Origin: Caulobacter sp. S45
GTDB lineage: Bacteria > Pseudomonadota > Alphaproteobacteria > Caulobacterales > Caulobacteraceae
Length of the DNA: 64,000 nucleotides
Reading direction: 5' to 3'
Assembly (NCBI RefSeq): GCF_009765965.1
Contig: NZ_LMUL01000014.1
Location: 644,815 to 708,814 of the forward strand
This document shows positions 26,660 through 35,074 of this stretch, piece after piece (within the stretch, counting starts at the first letter, position 1; every line of letters starts with the position of its first letter). The position numbers and the translations under genes were made by a program. Under the pieces are notes generated by a model. That model did no database searches, was not told the DNA's origin, and saw only the letters and a list, made by a program, of their open reading frames with translations.

Positions 26660-27097
26660 CTACTTCGCGGTGGCGTCCGCAGGCGCCGCGGCCTCGGCCT
26701 TCGCGACCTTGGCCTTCTTCATCATGTGATGATGCTTGGTCGTATGGCCTTCCGCCACCTCCCTGCCGGCGCCGGCGACGCAGCGGTCCTGGCCCTTGTG
26801 CTTGCAGGGCGGATACTGGGAGGGCGGATCACCGGCGGGGGCGTTCGCCACCACGGTCGCACCACCGGGAGCCATCGGCGCAGCGCCAGGCTGCATGCCG
26901 GCGTCGCCAGCGGCAGGCGCAGGCATGGCGCCCGGCTGCATTCCGGTGTCGCCAGGCTGGGCGGGAGCAGCGCCGGGCTGCATGGACGAATCGGCGGGCG
27001 GCGCCGGCGCGGCGCCGGGCTGCATGTCGGTTTGGGCGAAGGCGGTCGCGCCGCACATCAGGGTCGCCGCAGCCGCGGCCAATATAAGACGCTTCAT
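26660..27097 (-). CDS. Secreted low-complexity protein with MQPGA repeats
   Basis: A 145-residue exported protein. The signal peptide (MKRLILAAAAATLMCGATAFAQ) is followed by four imperfect repeats beginning MQPGAAPAP, MQPGAAPAQ, MQPGAMPAP and MQPGAAPMAP. A Cys-containing segment (YPPCKHKGQDRCVAG) and a His/Lys/Ala-rich tail (TTKHHHMMKKAKVAKAEAA) come next. ATG 27097 has a strong AAGGAG region upstream; the longer open frame above it lacks support. Function unknown; the layout suggests a disordered periplasmic or surface protein. Confidence 0.75.
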   Translation of the reverse strand: MKRLILAAAAATLMCGATAFAQTDMQPGAAPAPPADSSMQPGAAPAQPGDTGMQPGAMPAPAAGDAGMQPGAAPMAPGGATVVANAPAGDPPSQYPPCKHKGQDRCVAGAGREVAEGHTTKHHHMMKKAKVAKAEAAAPADATAK

Positions 27098-27455
27098 GAG
27101 CCTCTTCTCCTTTTGCTCAGAGCGCCAGATACGGCGCTGGCTATCCGGGGCCATCCCCGGCTCACGAGCGCCTTTGAAACGCCGCACCCGGGGTTTGGTT
27201 CAGGCAAGCGCCTCTATTCGTTGCATATGCGGGACGGCCGTGACCTCGCCTGAGGTTCGGAAAACTACGCCCCACATCTTCTCCGACAATGAGGCTCCCA
27301 AGAGCCCCTGACGACGTCTTGGCGGTTTCTGCAAAGCTGACGGAAGAATGAACGCCACCGTCCAGGTGAGTTCAGACGCCACCTCCTAAAACGGCATGGT
27401 CGAACAACGGCGCCGCCCCTCGGAGCGACGCACGAGCAAACGGAAGGAGATCGAG
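27098..27455. other. Intergenic region between two divergent secreted-protein genes
   Basis: About 360 bases with stop codons in all likely frames and no codon-biased ORF. It should contain the promoters of the divergent genes at 27097 and 27456, but no clear -35/-10 pair was found. The short ORFs here lack family resemblance. Confidence 0.6.
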
Positions 27456-27791
27456 ATGATCAAGAAGATCGCTACCGCCGCCGTCGCGGCTCTGACCCTG
27501 GGCGGCGCCATTGCTGGCGTGGCCACGCCCGCCGCCGCCCAAGGCTTCCATGGCGGCTATGGCTACCATGGCGGCGGGTATCGCGGCGGCCGTGGCTGGG
27601 GCGCCGGCGCCGCCGTCGGCGCGGGCATCCTGGGCCTGGCGGTCGGCGCGGCCATCGCCGACCGCCCACACTATGCCCCCGGCTACTACGCGCCGGCCTA
27701 CGGGTATGGATACGGGTACGGCGGCCCCTGCCGCCCACACCTCCGCTGGGACCCCTACATCGGTCGCTACGTCAACGCCGGCTATTGCTGA
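27456..27791 (+). CDS. Small secreted Gly/Tyr-rich protein ending in GYC
   Basis: A 111-residue exported protein with signal peptide (KKIATAAVAALTLGGAIAGVATPAAAQ). A Gly/His/Tyr/Arg-rich segment (GFHGGYGYHGGGYRGGRGWG) follows, then a hydrophobic glycine-zipper-like helix (AGAAVGAGILGLAVGAAIA). The tail is Tyr-rich with two cysteines and ends RYVNAGYC. ATG 27456 is preceded by AAGGAG. The next gene encodes a similar protein with the same terminal GYC. A strong terminator follows. Function unknown; an envelope location is likely. Confidence 0.8.
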   Translation: MIKKIATAAVAALTLGGAIAGVATPAAAQGFHGGYGYHGGGYRGGRGWGAGAAVGAGILGLAVGAAIADRPHYAPGYYAPAYGYGYGYGGPCRPHLRWDPYIGRYVNAGYC

Positions 27792-27801
27792 CGGTTGAGC
27801 C

Positions 27802-27839
27802 GGAGGGCTCCGTGACATCCTCACGGGGCCCTCCTTTTT
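27802..27839 (+). terminator. Strong Rho-independent terminator
   Basis: GGAGGGC-t-CCGTGA and TCACGG-g-GCCCTCC form a long stem with a five-base loop, followed by TTTTT (27835-27839), 10 bases after the stop of the upstream gene. Confidence 0.9.
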
Positions 27840-27915
27840 GGGCGTGACTTGGGGGAGGCGGGAGCCAAAAGCCAAGCTTTGCGTTTCATCAGAACTTTTA
27901 TGGAAAGGGCCGGGC

Positions 27916-28278
27916 ATGGCTTCGAAATTCTTTAAGGTGGCGGCTGCCGCCCTGGCGATCGCGGCGACCACCGCGATCACCACGCCGGCGTTCGCCCAGC
28001 ACGGCGGCGGCCATGGTGGTGGCGGCCATGGTGGTGGCGGCGGATTCCACGGCGGCGGCGGCGGTCGTGGCGGCGGTGGGTTCCACGGCGGCGGTGGCGG
28101 TTTCCATGGCGGTGGCTTCCGTGGTGGCCGCGGTTATGGATACGGTCGCGGCTACGGATACGGCTATGGCCGCATCTTCGGCTACTACGGCGGCTATCCC
28201 TGGTACTGCCGCGGACATCGTCACTGGCGCTGGAGCGGCTATGCGGGCGCCTACGTGTTCGCCCCCGGCTATTGCTAA
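27916..28278 (+). CDS. Small secreted His/Gly-rich protein ending in GYC
   Basis: A 120-residue exported protein. The signal peptide (FFKVAAAALAIAATTAITTPAFAQ) is followed by a long HGGG/FHGGGGG repeat tract (about residues 30-75), a YGYGRGYGYGYG stretch and a C-terminal domain with Trp, His and two Cys ending AYVFAPGYC. It shares signal-peptide type, Gly-rich middle and terminal GYC with the preceding gene, so the two may be paralogues. The His/Gly tract could bind metal ions; that is inference. Confidence 0.8.
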   Translation: MASKFFKVAAAALAIAATTAITTPAFAQHGGGHGGGGHGGGGGFHGGGGGRGGGGFHGGGGGFHGGGFRGGRGYGYGRGYGYGYGRIFGYYGGYPWYCRGHRHWRWSGYAGAYVFAPGYC

Positions 28279-28304
28279 GCGCTTCGCCTAGCTTCTGATT
28301 TTGC

Positions 28305-28340
28305 ACCGCCCGTTCCGCTCACGCGGGGCGGGCGGTTTGC
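28305..28340 (+). terminator. Possible bidirectional terminator
   Basis: ACCGCCCG (28305 onward) pairs with CGGGCGGT near 28330-28337 between the GYC-protein gene and the convergent uvrD stop; only a broken T-run (tttgcgttt) follows on the plus strand. Confidence 0.5.
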
Positions 28341-28353
28341 GTTTCAGAGCTCC

Positions 28354-30741
28354 TCAGCCCGGCTCGACGAAGCTGTCGAGAACGCGCTTCTCGCCGGCCT
28401 TGGTGAAGTCCACGGTCAGCTTGTTGCCTTCGACCGCAGTCACCAGGCCCGGGCCGAACTTCTGATGGAACACCTTGTCGCCGCGCTTGTAATTCGACGT
28501 CGTAGCGCTCGGATCGGAGGTGGCGATCAGCCTCCCCTCGCCCTCGATCACGCCGGACCGACCACGGGCGCGCGACAGGCCGAACTTTTCGGACGACACG
28601 CGCGATGATCCGAGCCCACCACGTTCCTGCGCCCGCTTCCAGCCCGGCGAGGAATAACCCGACCCGAACACCGGCGGATCGTCGAAGCGGCTCTTGGCCT
28701 CTTGCATGCCTGGGCCGCCGCCGTAGTAGCCGGTTTCCGAACTGGCCTCCACGTTGTGCGGCGGCAGTTCGTCCACGAAGCGGGACGGCAGTTGCGAGGT
28801 CCAGCGTCCATAGACCTGGCGGTTGGCGGCGAACGAGATGCGCGCATCCTCCCGCGCGCGGGTGACGCCGACATAGGCCAGCCGCCGTTCCTCCTCGAGC
28901 CCCTTCTCGCCCTTTTCGTCCACCGAGCGTTGGGACGGGAACACGCCCTCCTCCCAGCCCGGCAGGAAGACCAGCGGGAACTCCAGCCCCTTGGCGGCGT
29001 GCAGGGTCATGATCTGCACGCTGTCGGCGCCCGGCCCCCGGTCCAGGTCCATCACCAGGCTGACGTGCTCCAGATAGGCGGTCAGGCTGTCGAACTGGGC
29101 CATCGACTGGACCAGCTCCTTCAGGTTGTCGAGCCGGCCCTGGCTCTGCGGGCTGCGGTCGGCGCGCACCATGTCGGTGTAGCCGCTCTCCTCCAGCACC
29201 GTCTCCATCACCTCCGCGTGGCGCGCATTGGCCGCCAGCCCCCGCCAGCGGTCCATGTCGCGCAGGAAGTTGGCCAACGCGGTGCGGGTGCGGGCGGGCA
29301 ACTCGTCGGTCTGGACCAGCCCCCGCGCCGCCAGCGAGGCGGACAGGCCGTGCACACGGGCGGCGGACAGTAGCTTCTGCACGCTGGCGTCGCCGATACC
29401 GCGCTTGGGCTGGTTGACGATGCGCTCGAAGGCGAGGTCGTCCTCCTCGGAATTGATCAGGCGCAGGTAGGCGTGGGCGTCGCGGATTTCGGCCCGCTCG
29501 AAGAAGCGCGGGCCGCCGACCACCGTGTAGGGGATCTGCAGCAGCACGAAGCGCTCTTCGAACGCCCGCATCTGGAACGAGGCGCGCACCAGCACCGCCA
29601 CCTCGTTGTAGCGCCGCTTGGTCCGCCGCCAGCGTTCGATCTCGTCGCCGATCAGCCGGGCCTCGGCCTCGCCGTCCCAGACGCCGGAGACGCGGACCTT
29701 CTCGCCGCCCTTCTGTTCGGTCCACAGAGTCTTGCCCAGCCGACCCTTGTTGGTGGCGATCAGCCCGGAGGCGGCGGCCAGGATGTGCTCGGTCGAACGA
29801 TAGTTGCGCTCCAGCCGCACCACCTTGGCGCCGGGGAAGTCCCGCTCGAAGCGCAGGATGTTGTCCACCTCGGCGCCGCGCCAGCCATAGATCGACTGGT
29901 CGTCGTCGCCGACGCAGCAGACGTTGCGCCGCCCCTGGGCCAGCAGCCGCAGCCACAGGTACTGGGCGACGTTGGTGTCCTGGTACTCGTCCACCAGCAG
30001 ATAGCGGAACCGCTCCTGGAAGCTCTGCAGCACATCCGGATGGGCGGTGAAGATGGTCAGGTTGTGCAGCAGCAGGTCGCCGAAATCGCAGGCGTTCAGA
30101 GTGCGTAGCCGGTCCTGGTACATCCGGTAGAGCGCAACGCCCCGGCCGTTGGCGAAGCCGTCCCCTTCGGCCGGCGGGACCTTGTCGGGGACCCAGCCCT
30201 TGTTCTTCCACTGGTCGATCAGGCCGGACAGGTGGCGCGGCGTCCAGCGCTTGGCGTCGATGTTCTCGACCTCGATCAACTGCTTCAGCAGGCGCTGCTG
30301 GTCGTCGTCGTCCAGGATGGTGAAGCTGGACTTCAGCCCCACCAGTTCGGCGTGGCGGCGCAGGATCTGGGCGGCGACGGAGTGGAAGGTGCCCAGCCAG
30401 CGCAGCCCCTCGGCCTGGCCGCCGATCAGGTGAGTGATCCGCTCGCGCATCTCGCGCGCCGCCTTGTTGGTGAAGGTGACGACCAGCAGCTCCCAGGGCC
30501 GCGCGCGATTGGTGCTGAGGATGTGGGCCAGCCGCGTGGTCAGCACCCGCGTCTTGCCGGTGCCCGCGCCCGCCAGCACCAACACCGGCCCATCCACCGC
30601 CTCGACCGCGGCGCGCTGCTCGGGGTTCAGGCCGGACAGGTAGTCGGCGGCGGCGTCGACGCGGGCGAGGTCGGAGATACGGGGCGTGGAGACGGACGGG
30701 GACGATGTGGACGTAGGTTGAGACGAGCTAGGTTGAGACAC
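28354..30741 (-). CDS. uvrD: UvrD/PcrA-type DNA helicase
   Basis: A 795-residue superfamily 1A 3'-5' helicase acting in nucleotide-excision and mismatch repair. Seen motifs are the Q-motif LNPEQRAAVEAVDGP, Walker A LAGAGTGKTR, motif II LLVDEYQDTN, motif III GDDDQSIYGWRGA, motif IV VRLERNYRST and motif VI VGVTRAREDARIS. The C-terminal 70 residues form the Tudor-like domain (YKRGDKVFHQKFGPGLV). The start is taken as GTG 30741 with AGGA seven bases upstream; an ATG at 30777 is possible. Confidence 0.95.
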   Translation of the reverse strand: MSQPSSSQPTSTSSPSVSTPRISDLARVDAAADYLSGLNPEQRAAVEAVDGPVLVLAGAGTGKTRVLTTRLAHILSTNRARPWELLVVTFTNKAAREMRERITHLIGGQAEGLRWLGTFHSVAAQILRRHAELVGLKSSFTILDDDDQQRLLKQLIEVENIDAKRWTPRHLSGLIDQWKNKGWVPDKVPPAEGDGFANGRGVALYRMYQDRLRTLNACDFGDLLLHNLTIFTAHPDVLQSFQERFRYLLVDEYQDTNVAQYLWLRLLAQGRRNVCCVGDDDQSIYGWRGAEVDNILRFERDFPGAKVVRLERNYRSTEHILAAASGLIATNKGRLGKTLWTEQKGGEKVRVSGVWDGEAEARLIGDEIERWRRTKRRYNEVAVLVRASFQMRAFEERFVLLQIPYTVVGGPRFFERAEIRDAHAYLRLINSEEDDLAFERIVNQPKRGIGDASVQKLLSAARVHGLSASLAARGLVQTDELPARTRTALANFLRDMDRWRGLAANARHAEVMETVLEESGYTDMVRADRSPQSQGRLDNLKELVQSMAQFDSLTAYLEHVSLVMDLDRGPGADSVQIMTLHAAKGLEFPLVFLPGWEEGVFPSQRSVDEKGEKGLEEERRLAYVGVTRAREDARISFAANRQVYGRWTSQLPSRFVDELPPHNVEASSETGYYGGGPGMQEAKSRFDDPPVFGSGYSSPGWKRAQERGGLGSSRVSSEKFGLSRARGRSGVIEGEGRLIATSDPSATTSNYKRGDKVFHQKFGPGLVTAVEGNKLTVDFTKAGEKRVLDSFVEPG

Positions 30742-30856
30742 GGGGCGTTCCTGAATCGAAGAACGAATGTAGCACACGCGGGTGCGAGCTTAAGACCCTG
30801 CGGCCAAACACCGTGCGATGGGACGCGCCCCAAGGGGTGCGGTATAGGACGGCTCC

Positions 30857-30881
30857 GGAACTTCGACTCCCACCGTCCGTT
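30857..30881 (+). promoter_or_regulatory. EcfG-type general stress promoter
   Basis: GGAAC (30857-30861) and CGTT (30878-30881) are exactly 16 bases apart, a full match to the consensus I know for EcfG/SigT-dependent promoters of alphaproteobacteria. The expected start site (about 30888) lies 24 bases before the small membrane-protein gene. Confidence 0.7.
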
Positions 30882-30911
30882 CCGAAAGATCATTGCGCTA
30901 TAGGGGACGAC

Positions 30912-31115
30912 ATGAGCGATCCGGCTACCCCGAAGGTCTCCAGCCGGGTCTCCCCGCTCGCGGTCATCGTCGTGGTCATCCTCGTCGGGCTTGCCGTGCT
31001 GATCATGGTGCGGATGCATCGCCATCATCTGATGACGCCCGGCGGCGTGAAGGCTCCGACGTCCGCCGCCATGCCGGGGCGACCCGATGTGCGTACTAGC
31101 GCGACCAACGGCTAA
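30912..31115 (+). CDS. Small single-pass membrane protein, probable stress gene
   Basis: A 67-residue protein with one transmembrane helix (LAVIVVVILVGLAVLIMVRM, about residues 16-35), followed by a His-rich juxtamembrane stretch (HRHHLM) and a Pro/Ala/Thr-rich tail. ATG 30912 has AGGGGA upstream. No named family. The perfect EcfG-type promoter 31 bases upstream suggests expression in the general stress response. Confidence 0.75.
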   Translation: MSDPATPKVSSRVSPLAVIVVVILVGLAVLIMVRMHRHHLMTPGGVKAPTSAAMPGRPDVRTSATNG

Positions 31116-31122
31116 TCGCCTT

Positions 31123-31332
31123 TTACTGAGCGCGACCCGCCCAGGTCAGCGCCGCAACCCGACAGGCGGACGCCAGCGCCCTGCCGCCCCGTCCTTCATC
31201 GATGCACCGGATCAGCGCCGCAAGACTGATATCCTGCACCACCGCCATGGCCTGTAGCACGGCCCAGAACTCCGCCTCCAGCGCAAGCGAGGTTTCGTGG
31301 CCGCTCAGGGTGACGGATTTCTTTTGTAACAT
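31123..31332 (-). CDS. Ribbon-helix-helix domain protein
   Basis: A 69-residue protein that fits the RHH_4 pattern: a first strand KKSVTLSGHETSLALEAEFW followed by helices AVLQAMAVVQDISLAALIRCIDEGR and ALASACRVAALTW. Such proteins bind DNA as dimers through the beta-strand, though targets of this small alphaproteobacterial group are unknown. It converges with the small membrane-protein gene (seven bases between stops). Confidence 0.85.
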   Translation of the reverse strand: MLQKKSVTLSGHETSLALEAEFWAVLQAMAVVQDISLAALIRCIDEGRGGRALASACRVAALTWAGRAQ

Positions 31333-31498
31333 CAGCGGCGATCGTAACGTTTTCGAAATGGCGTCTGGGCGCGGACGATGTAATCAATCCGCACAGGCGG
31401 TCCAGTCCCGCCCTTCGCACAGATCTCAGGAGCCTTTGCGGTTCGATCGGAATTTTTGAACCAACCACAAGGGCTCTCCCACTAACGTAGCTTCCGAA

Positions 31499-31539
31499 CC
31501 TGCTGGCCGCCGCGCCAGGCGTCCCCTTCGGCCAGCAGG
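31499..31539 (+). promoter_or_regulatory. 10-bp inverted repeat in the polyketide synthase leader
   Basis: CCTGCTGGCC (31499-31508) and GGCCAGCAGG (31530-31539) are perfect inverted repeats with a 21-base spacer, ending 11 bases before the GGAG ribosome-binding site of the type III PKS gene. It could be a leader stem-loop or an operator. Confidence 0.5.
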
Positions 31540-31560
31540 CTCTTATCGCCGGAGTAATGG

Positions 31561-32616
31561 ATGCCATCGCCTCGTCTGGTCGCGGTCGAAACGGCCACGC
31601 CGCCTCATGTCCTCGTCCAGACCGAGGTCGCGGCGCGCGCCGCGGAAGTTTTCAAGGGTAAGGTGTTCCGCACGCCCGACCTGCTCTCGATCTTCGAAAA
31701 CACCGGCATCAAGACCCGCAAGGCCATCCGACCCATGGCCTGGTATGGCGAACAGCATGGCTGGGCCGAACGCAACGAGGTCTATCTCGAAGGCGCCCAG
31801 GACCTCTATGTCGAGGTGGCGCAGAAGGCCCTAAACGCCGCCGGCCTGAGGGCCGATGAGATCGGCGCCCTGGTCACCGTCTCGTCTTCCGGCATCTCCA
31901 CCCCCAGCCTTGAGGCGCGGGTGTTCGGGCGGATGGGCTACGATCCCAAGGTGCGGCGCACGCCGGTATTCGGGCTGGGTTGCGGCGGTGGCGCGGCGGG
32001 ACTGTCCCTCGCCGCCCGCATCGCCCGCGAAAATCCGGACAAGCCCGTGCTGCTGGTGGTGGTGGAACTGTCCACCCTGGCCTGCCGCCCCGACGAAGCC
32101 AGCAAGGAGAACATCATCTCCACCGCCCTGTTCGGAGACGGCGCGGCGGCGGCGGTGGTGTCGGCCGGGCCGGACGCCAAGGGCCGCAAGATCATCGCCA
32201 CCGGCGAGCATCTCTGGCCAGACACCCTGCAGATCATGGGCTGGCGCATCGACCCACTGGGGTTCGGGGTGATTCTGGCCAACTACGTCCCGGCCTTCGT
32301 CTCCAAGAACCTGGCGGAGGCCGCCGGCGACTTCCTGAAAACCGCCGGGCTGACCCACGAGCAGGTCGGCCGCTATGTGTGCCATCCCGGCGGGGCCAAG
32401 GTGGTGCCCGCGATCGAGGAGGCGCTGCAGCTGCCCCACGGCTCGCTCGACCTGGAGCGCCAGACCCTGGCCGAGTACGGCAATATGAGCGCGCCCACCG
32501 TGCTGTTCATCCTCAAGCAGGCGATGGAGCGCGGGGTGGACGGCCCGATCGTGGCCTCGGCCATGGGACCAGGCTTCACCGCCCACTTCCTGGCGCTCGG
32601 CGCGGACGAGGGCTGA
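31561..32616 (+). CDS. Type III polyketide synthase
   Basis: A 351-residue homodimeric chalcone-synthase-type enzyme that extends an acyl-CoA starter with malonyl-CoA. The catalytic triad is complete: Cys141 (VFGLGCGGGAAGL), His275 (VCHPGGAKV) and Asn308 (EYGNMSAPT). The length is that of bacterial alkylpyrone/alkylresorcinol synthases. ATG 31561 has GGAG six bases upstream. The next gene, four bases on, is an isoprenylcysteine-methyltransferase-like protein. That pairing matches known bacterial loci such as bpsA-bpsB, making methylated alkylpyrones or phenolic lipids the likely product. Confidence 0.93.
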   Translation: MPSPRLVAVETATPPHVLVQTEVAARAAEVFKGKVFRTPDLLSIFENTGIKTRKAIRPMAWYGEQHGWAERNEVYLEGAQDLYVEVAQKALNAAGLRADEIGALVTVSSSGISTPSLEARVFGRMGYDPKVRRTPVFGLGCGGGAAGLSLAARIARENPDKPVLLVVVELSTLACRPDEASKENIISTALFGDGAAAAVVSAGPDAKGRKIIATGEHLWPDTLQIMGWRIDPLGFGVILANYVPAFVSKNLAEAAGDFLKTAGLTHEQVGRYVCHPGGAKVVPAIEEALQLPHGSLDLERQTLAEYGNMSAPTVLFILKQAMERGVDGPIVASAMGPGFTAHFLALGADEG

Positions 32617-32620
32617 GGTC

Positions 32621-33115
32621 GTGCCCGGCGCTCTGATCCTTCTCGTCTTCGTCACCCTCCAGCGTCTCGCCGAGCTGGTCTGGAGCCGTAGCAACGAACG
32701 TCGCCTCCAGGCGATGGGCGCCGTGCAGGCGGGCGCCAAGCACTATCCGATCATGGTGGCCCTGCACGGGCTTTGGCTCGTGGCGCTGTGGCTGTGGGGT
32801 TGGGACCGGCCGCTGGTCTGGCCCTGGGTCGCCATATTCATCGTGCTTCAGCTCGGACGCGTCTGGGTGCTGGCCACGCTCGGCCGCCGCTGGACCACAC
32901 GGGTGTTCGTGCTGCCGGGCGAGACCCTGGTGCGCAAAGGCCCTTTCCGGTTCGTCAGCCATCCGAACTATGTCGTGGTGATCCTGGAGATCTTCGCCCT
33001 GCCGCTGGCCTTCGGGCTGGTGTGGGTTTCGCTGGCGTTCGGGCTCGCCAATCTGGCGCTGCTGGCGTGGCGGGTTCGGGTGGAGAACCGTGCGCTGGAC
33101 ACCGTCCGGGGATAG
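32621..33115 (+). CDS. Isoprenylcysteine carboxyl methyltransferase-like membrane protein
   Basis: A 164-residue integral membrane methyltransferase with four to five hydrophobic segments. The SAM-binding C-terminal block is typical: GETLVRKGPFRFVSHPNYVVVILEIFALPLAFG, then WRVRVENRAL. The start is GTG 32621, four bases after the PKS stop, so the two are one operon. In homologous loci this enzyme O-methylates the alkylpyrone made by the type III PKS; that role here is inferred from context. Confidence 0.9.
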   Translation: MPGALILLVFVTLQRLAELVWSRSNERRLQAMGAVQAGAKHYPIMVALHGLWLVALWLWGWDRPLVWPWVAIFIVLQLGRVWVLATLGRRWTTRVFVLPGETLVRKGPFRFVSHPNYVVVILEIFALPLAFGLVWVSLAFGLANLALLAWRVRVENRALDTVRG

Positions 33116-33169
33116 ACGAAACATCGCGCCCCTGGACGCGCCGCTCCGCGCGTTCCATATCCCGCCGCC

Positions 33170-34246
33170 ATGCATCTGCCTCAGGCCAAGCTGAATTCCG
33201 TCCTCGACCGTTTCCACGAAGTGGAGGCGCGCATGTCGGCCGCCTCCGACGGCGCCGAGATCGTGCGCCTGTCCAAGGAGCACGCCGAACTTCGCCCCGT
33301 CGCCGACGCCGTGAGCAATCTGGCCAAGGCGCGCGCCGAACTGCCGGAACTGGAGGAGATGGCGGCCTCCGGCGATCCGGAGATGAGCGCGATGGCCCGC
33401 GAGGAGATGGCGGCGCTGAACGCCCGCCTGCCCGACCTGGAACGCGGCGTCGCCCTGCTGCTGGCGCCCAAGGACCGCGACGAGAACGCCAGCGCCATCC
33501 TGGAAGTGCGCGCCGGCACCGGCGGCGACGAGGCGGCCCTGTTCGCCGGCGACCTGTTTCGCATGTACCAGCGCTACGCCACGCTGCAGGGCTGGCGGAT
33601 GGAGATCGAGGACGTCTCCGAAGGCGAGGTCGGCGGCTACAAGGAGATCATCGCGTCGGTCACCGGCGACGGCGTGTTCGGCCGGATGAAGTTCGAGAGC
33701 GGCGTCCACCGGGTGCAGCGCGTGCCGACCACCGAGACCCAGGGCCGCATCCACACCAGCGCCGCCACCGTCGCCGTCCTGCCCGAACCCGTGGACGTGG
33801 AGATCGAGGTCAACGACGCGGACATCCGCATCGACACCTACCGCTCCTCCGGCGCCGGCGGCCAGCACGTCAACAAGACCGACTCCGCGGTGCGCATCAC
33901 CCACCTGCCCACCGGCATCGTGGTCACCTCCTCGGAAAAGTCCCAGCACCAGAACCGCGCCAAGGCGATGAAGGTGCTGAAGGCGCGCCTGTACGACGCC
34001 CAGCGCGGCCAGCTCGACGCCGACCGGGCCGCCGCGCGCAAGGAGCAGGTGGGCTCGGGCGACCGCTCCGAACGCATCCGCACCTACAACTTCCCACAGG
34101 GGCGGGTGACCGACCACCGCATCAACCTGACCGTCTACAACCTGCCCAAGGTGATGGAGGGCGACGCCCTGGACGAACTGGTCAACGCCCTGATCGCCGA
34201 CGACCAGGCCGCCCGCCTGGCCACGCTGGAAGACGAGTTCGGCTGA
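33170..34246 (+). CDS. prfA: Peptide chain release factor 1
   Basis: A 358-residue release factor that reads UAA and UAG. The peptidyl-tRNA hydrolysis motif GGQ is at residues 230-232 ([17 protein letters not shown]), and the PxT codon-recognition motif is PTT at residues 186-188 ([20 protein letters not shown]). The length is typical. prmC, which methylates the GGQ glutamine and often follows prfA, is not adjacent; an inverted dispersed repeat follows instead. Confidence 0.97.
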   Translation: MHLPQAKLNSVLDRFHEVEARMSAASDGAEIVRLSKEHAELRPVADAVSNLAKARAELPELEEMAASGDPEMSAMAREEMAALNARLPDLERGVALLLAPKDRDENASAILEVRAGTGGDEAALFAGDLFRMYQRYATLQGWRMEIEDVSEGEVGGYKEIIASVTGDGVFGRMKFESGVHRVQRVPTTETQGRIHTSAATVAVLPEPVDVEIEVNDADIRIDTYRSSGAGGQHVNKTDSAVRITHLPTGIVVTSSEKSQHQNRAKAMKVLKARLYDAQRGQLDADRAAARKEQVGSGDRSERIRTYNFPQGRVTDHRINLTVYNLPKVMEGDALDELVNALIADDQAARLATLEDEFG

Positions 34247-34250
34247 CGGG

Positions 34251-34369
34251 GCTGCGTGCTTCGAGACGCGGCTCGCGCCGCTCCTCAGCATGATGAAACC
34301 TGGGGATTCGCCAAAACCTTCGTCGTGCTGAGGAGCCCCGAAGGGGCGTCTCGAAGCACGCACCACGCC
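34251..34369. repeat. Palindromic dispersed repeat, copy 1
   Basis: An imperfect palindrome of about 120 bases directly after prfA. The left arm reads GCGTGCTTCGAGACGC and later CTCCTCAGCATGA. The right arm is its complement, with CTGAGGAGCCCCGAAGGGG and CGTCTCGAAGCACGCA. A second copy with the same arms lies after glnA at 43,296. Confidence 0.85.
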
Positions 34370-34433
34370 AATAGCGTCAACGATTGATGAACGGATGATC
34401 GGCTAAGCTAAGCGGCTGAGACCGGAGCCTCCC

Positions 34434-34652
34434 GTGCAATCCCTTCGCCTGATACGTCTGGCCGCCGCCGCCGTCGTGGCCGCCTCCCTGCCGCTTGCTG
34501 GTTGCGTGGTGGGCGCGGTCGCTGGGACGGCGGTCGGCGTTGCGGGCGCGGCGGTGAAGACCGGCGTCAAGGTGGCCGGGGCGACGGCGGGCGCGGCGGT
34601 CAACACCACCGGAGCCGTGGTGCGCACCGCAACGGGCGGCGGCGGTCGTTAA
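34434..34652 (+). CDS. Small Ala/Gly/Val-rich putative lipoprotein
   Basis: A 72-residue protein with signal peptide and lipobox LAGC (SLPLAGC, Cys about residue 24). A Gly/Ala/Val-rich stretch with glycine-zipper character (GAVAGTAVGVAGAAVKTGVKVAGATAG) follows. The start is GTG 34434, preceded by GGAG. Similar tiny lipoproteins are common in Caulobacteraceae; no function is known. Confidence 0.7.
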   Translation: MQSLRLIRLAAAAVVAASLPLAGCVVGAVAGTAVGVAGAAVKTGVKVAGATAGAAVNTTGAVVRTATGGGGR

Positions 34653-34670
34653 GCTGCTGCGACGGCTGGG

Positions 34671-35039
34671 CTAAAGCTCCAGCGCACAGCGCTCGTGCAC
34701 GGTCGGACGCGAGATCACGATCCGCGACAGGCCCGGGAATTCCGGCTTCAGGCGCGCCGCGAAATACAGGCACAGCCGTTCCAGGGTGGGGCTCTCCAAG
34801 CCGGGCTTCTCGTTGAGCAGGCCATGGTCGAGCTCGCCCGCCACCGCCTTCAGCACCGCGTCCAACCGGCCCAGGTCTTCGACCCAGCCGACCGGGCCCT
34901 GGATCACGCCGCGCACGGTCGCCTCCACCTGGAAGGAATGGCCATGCAGCCGGCGGTACTCGCCCTTAGGCCCGGCCGGCAGACTGTGGGCGGCGTCGAA
35001 GCTCGCGGCCTTGGTGATCTCGAATACAGGATCGGACAT
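34671..35039 (-). CDS. queD: 6-carboxy-5,6,7,8-tetrahydropterin synthase
   Basis: A 122-residue enzyme making 6-carboxytetrahydropterin for queuosine. Zinc ligands are in FDAAHSL and RLHGHSFQVEATV; WVEDLGRLDAVLK and LDHGLLN carry the other conserved residues, and SPTLERLCLYF and TVHERCALEL complete the family pattern. ATG 35039 is preferred over the longer frame. It is the last gene of queC-queE-queD. Confidence 0.94.
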   Translation of the reverse strand: MSDPVFEITKAASFDAAHSLPAGPKGEYRRLHGHSFQVEATVRGVIQGPVGWVEDLGRLDAVLKAVAGELDHGLLNEKPGLESPTLERLCLYFAARLKPEFPGLSRIVISRPTVHERCALEL

Positions 35040-35074
35040 GATGCAGTCTTGAACAGGAAACCTTGGAGGAAGCC

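Noticed and set aside
27176-27200. Weak EcfG-like element upstream of the MQPGA-repeat gene (minus strand, TGAACC then CGTT after 15 bases)
   Set aside because: One mismatch in the -35 box and a short spacer make it too weak to claim.
28000-28150. Tandem repetitive DNA resembling a satellite or CRISPR-like array
   Set aside because: It is in frame with a signal-peptide gene and encodes HGGGG repeats; there are no regular spacers.
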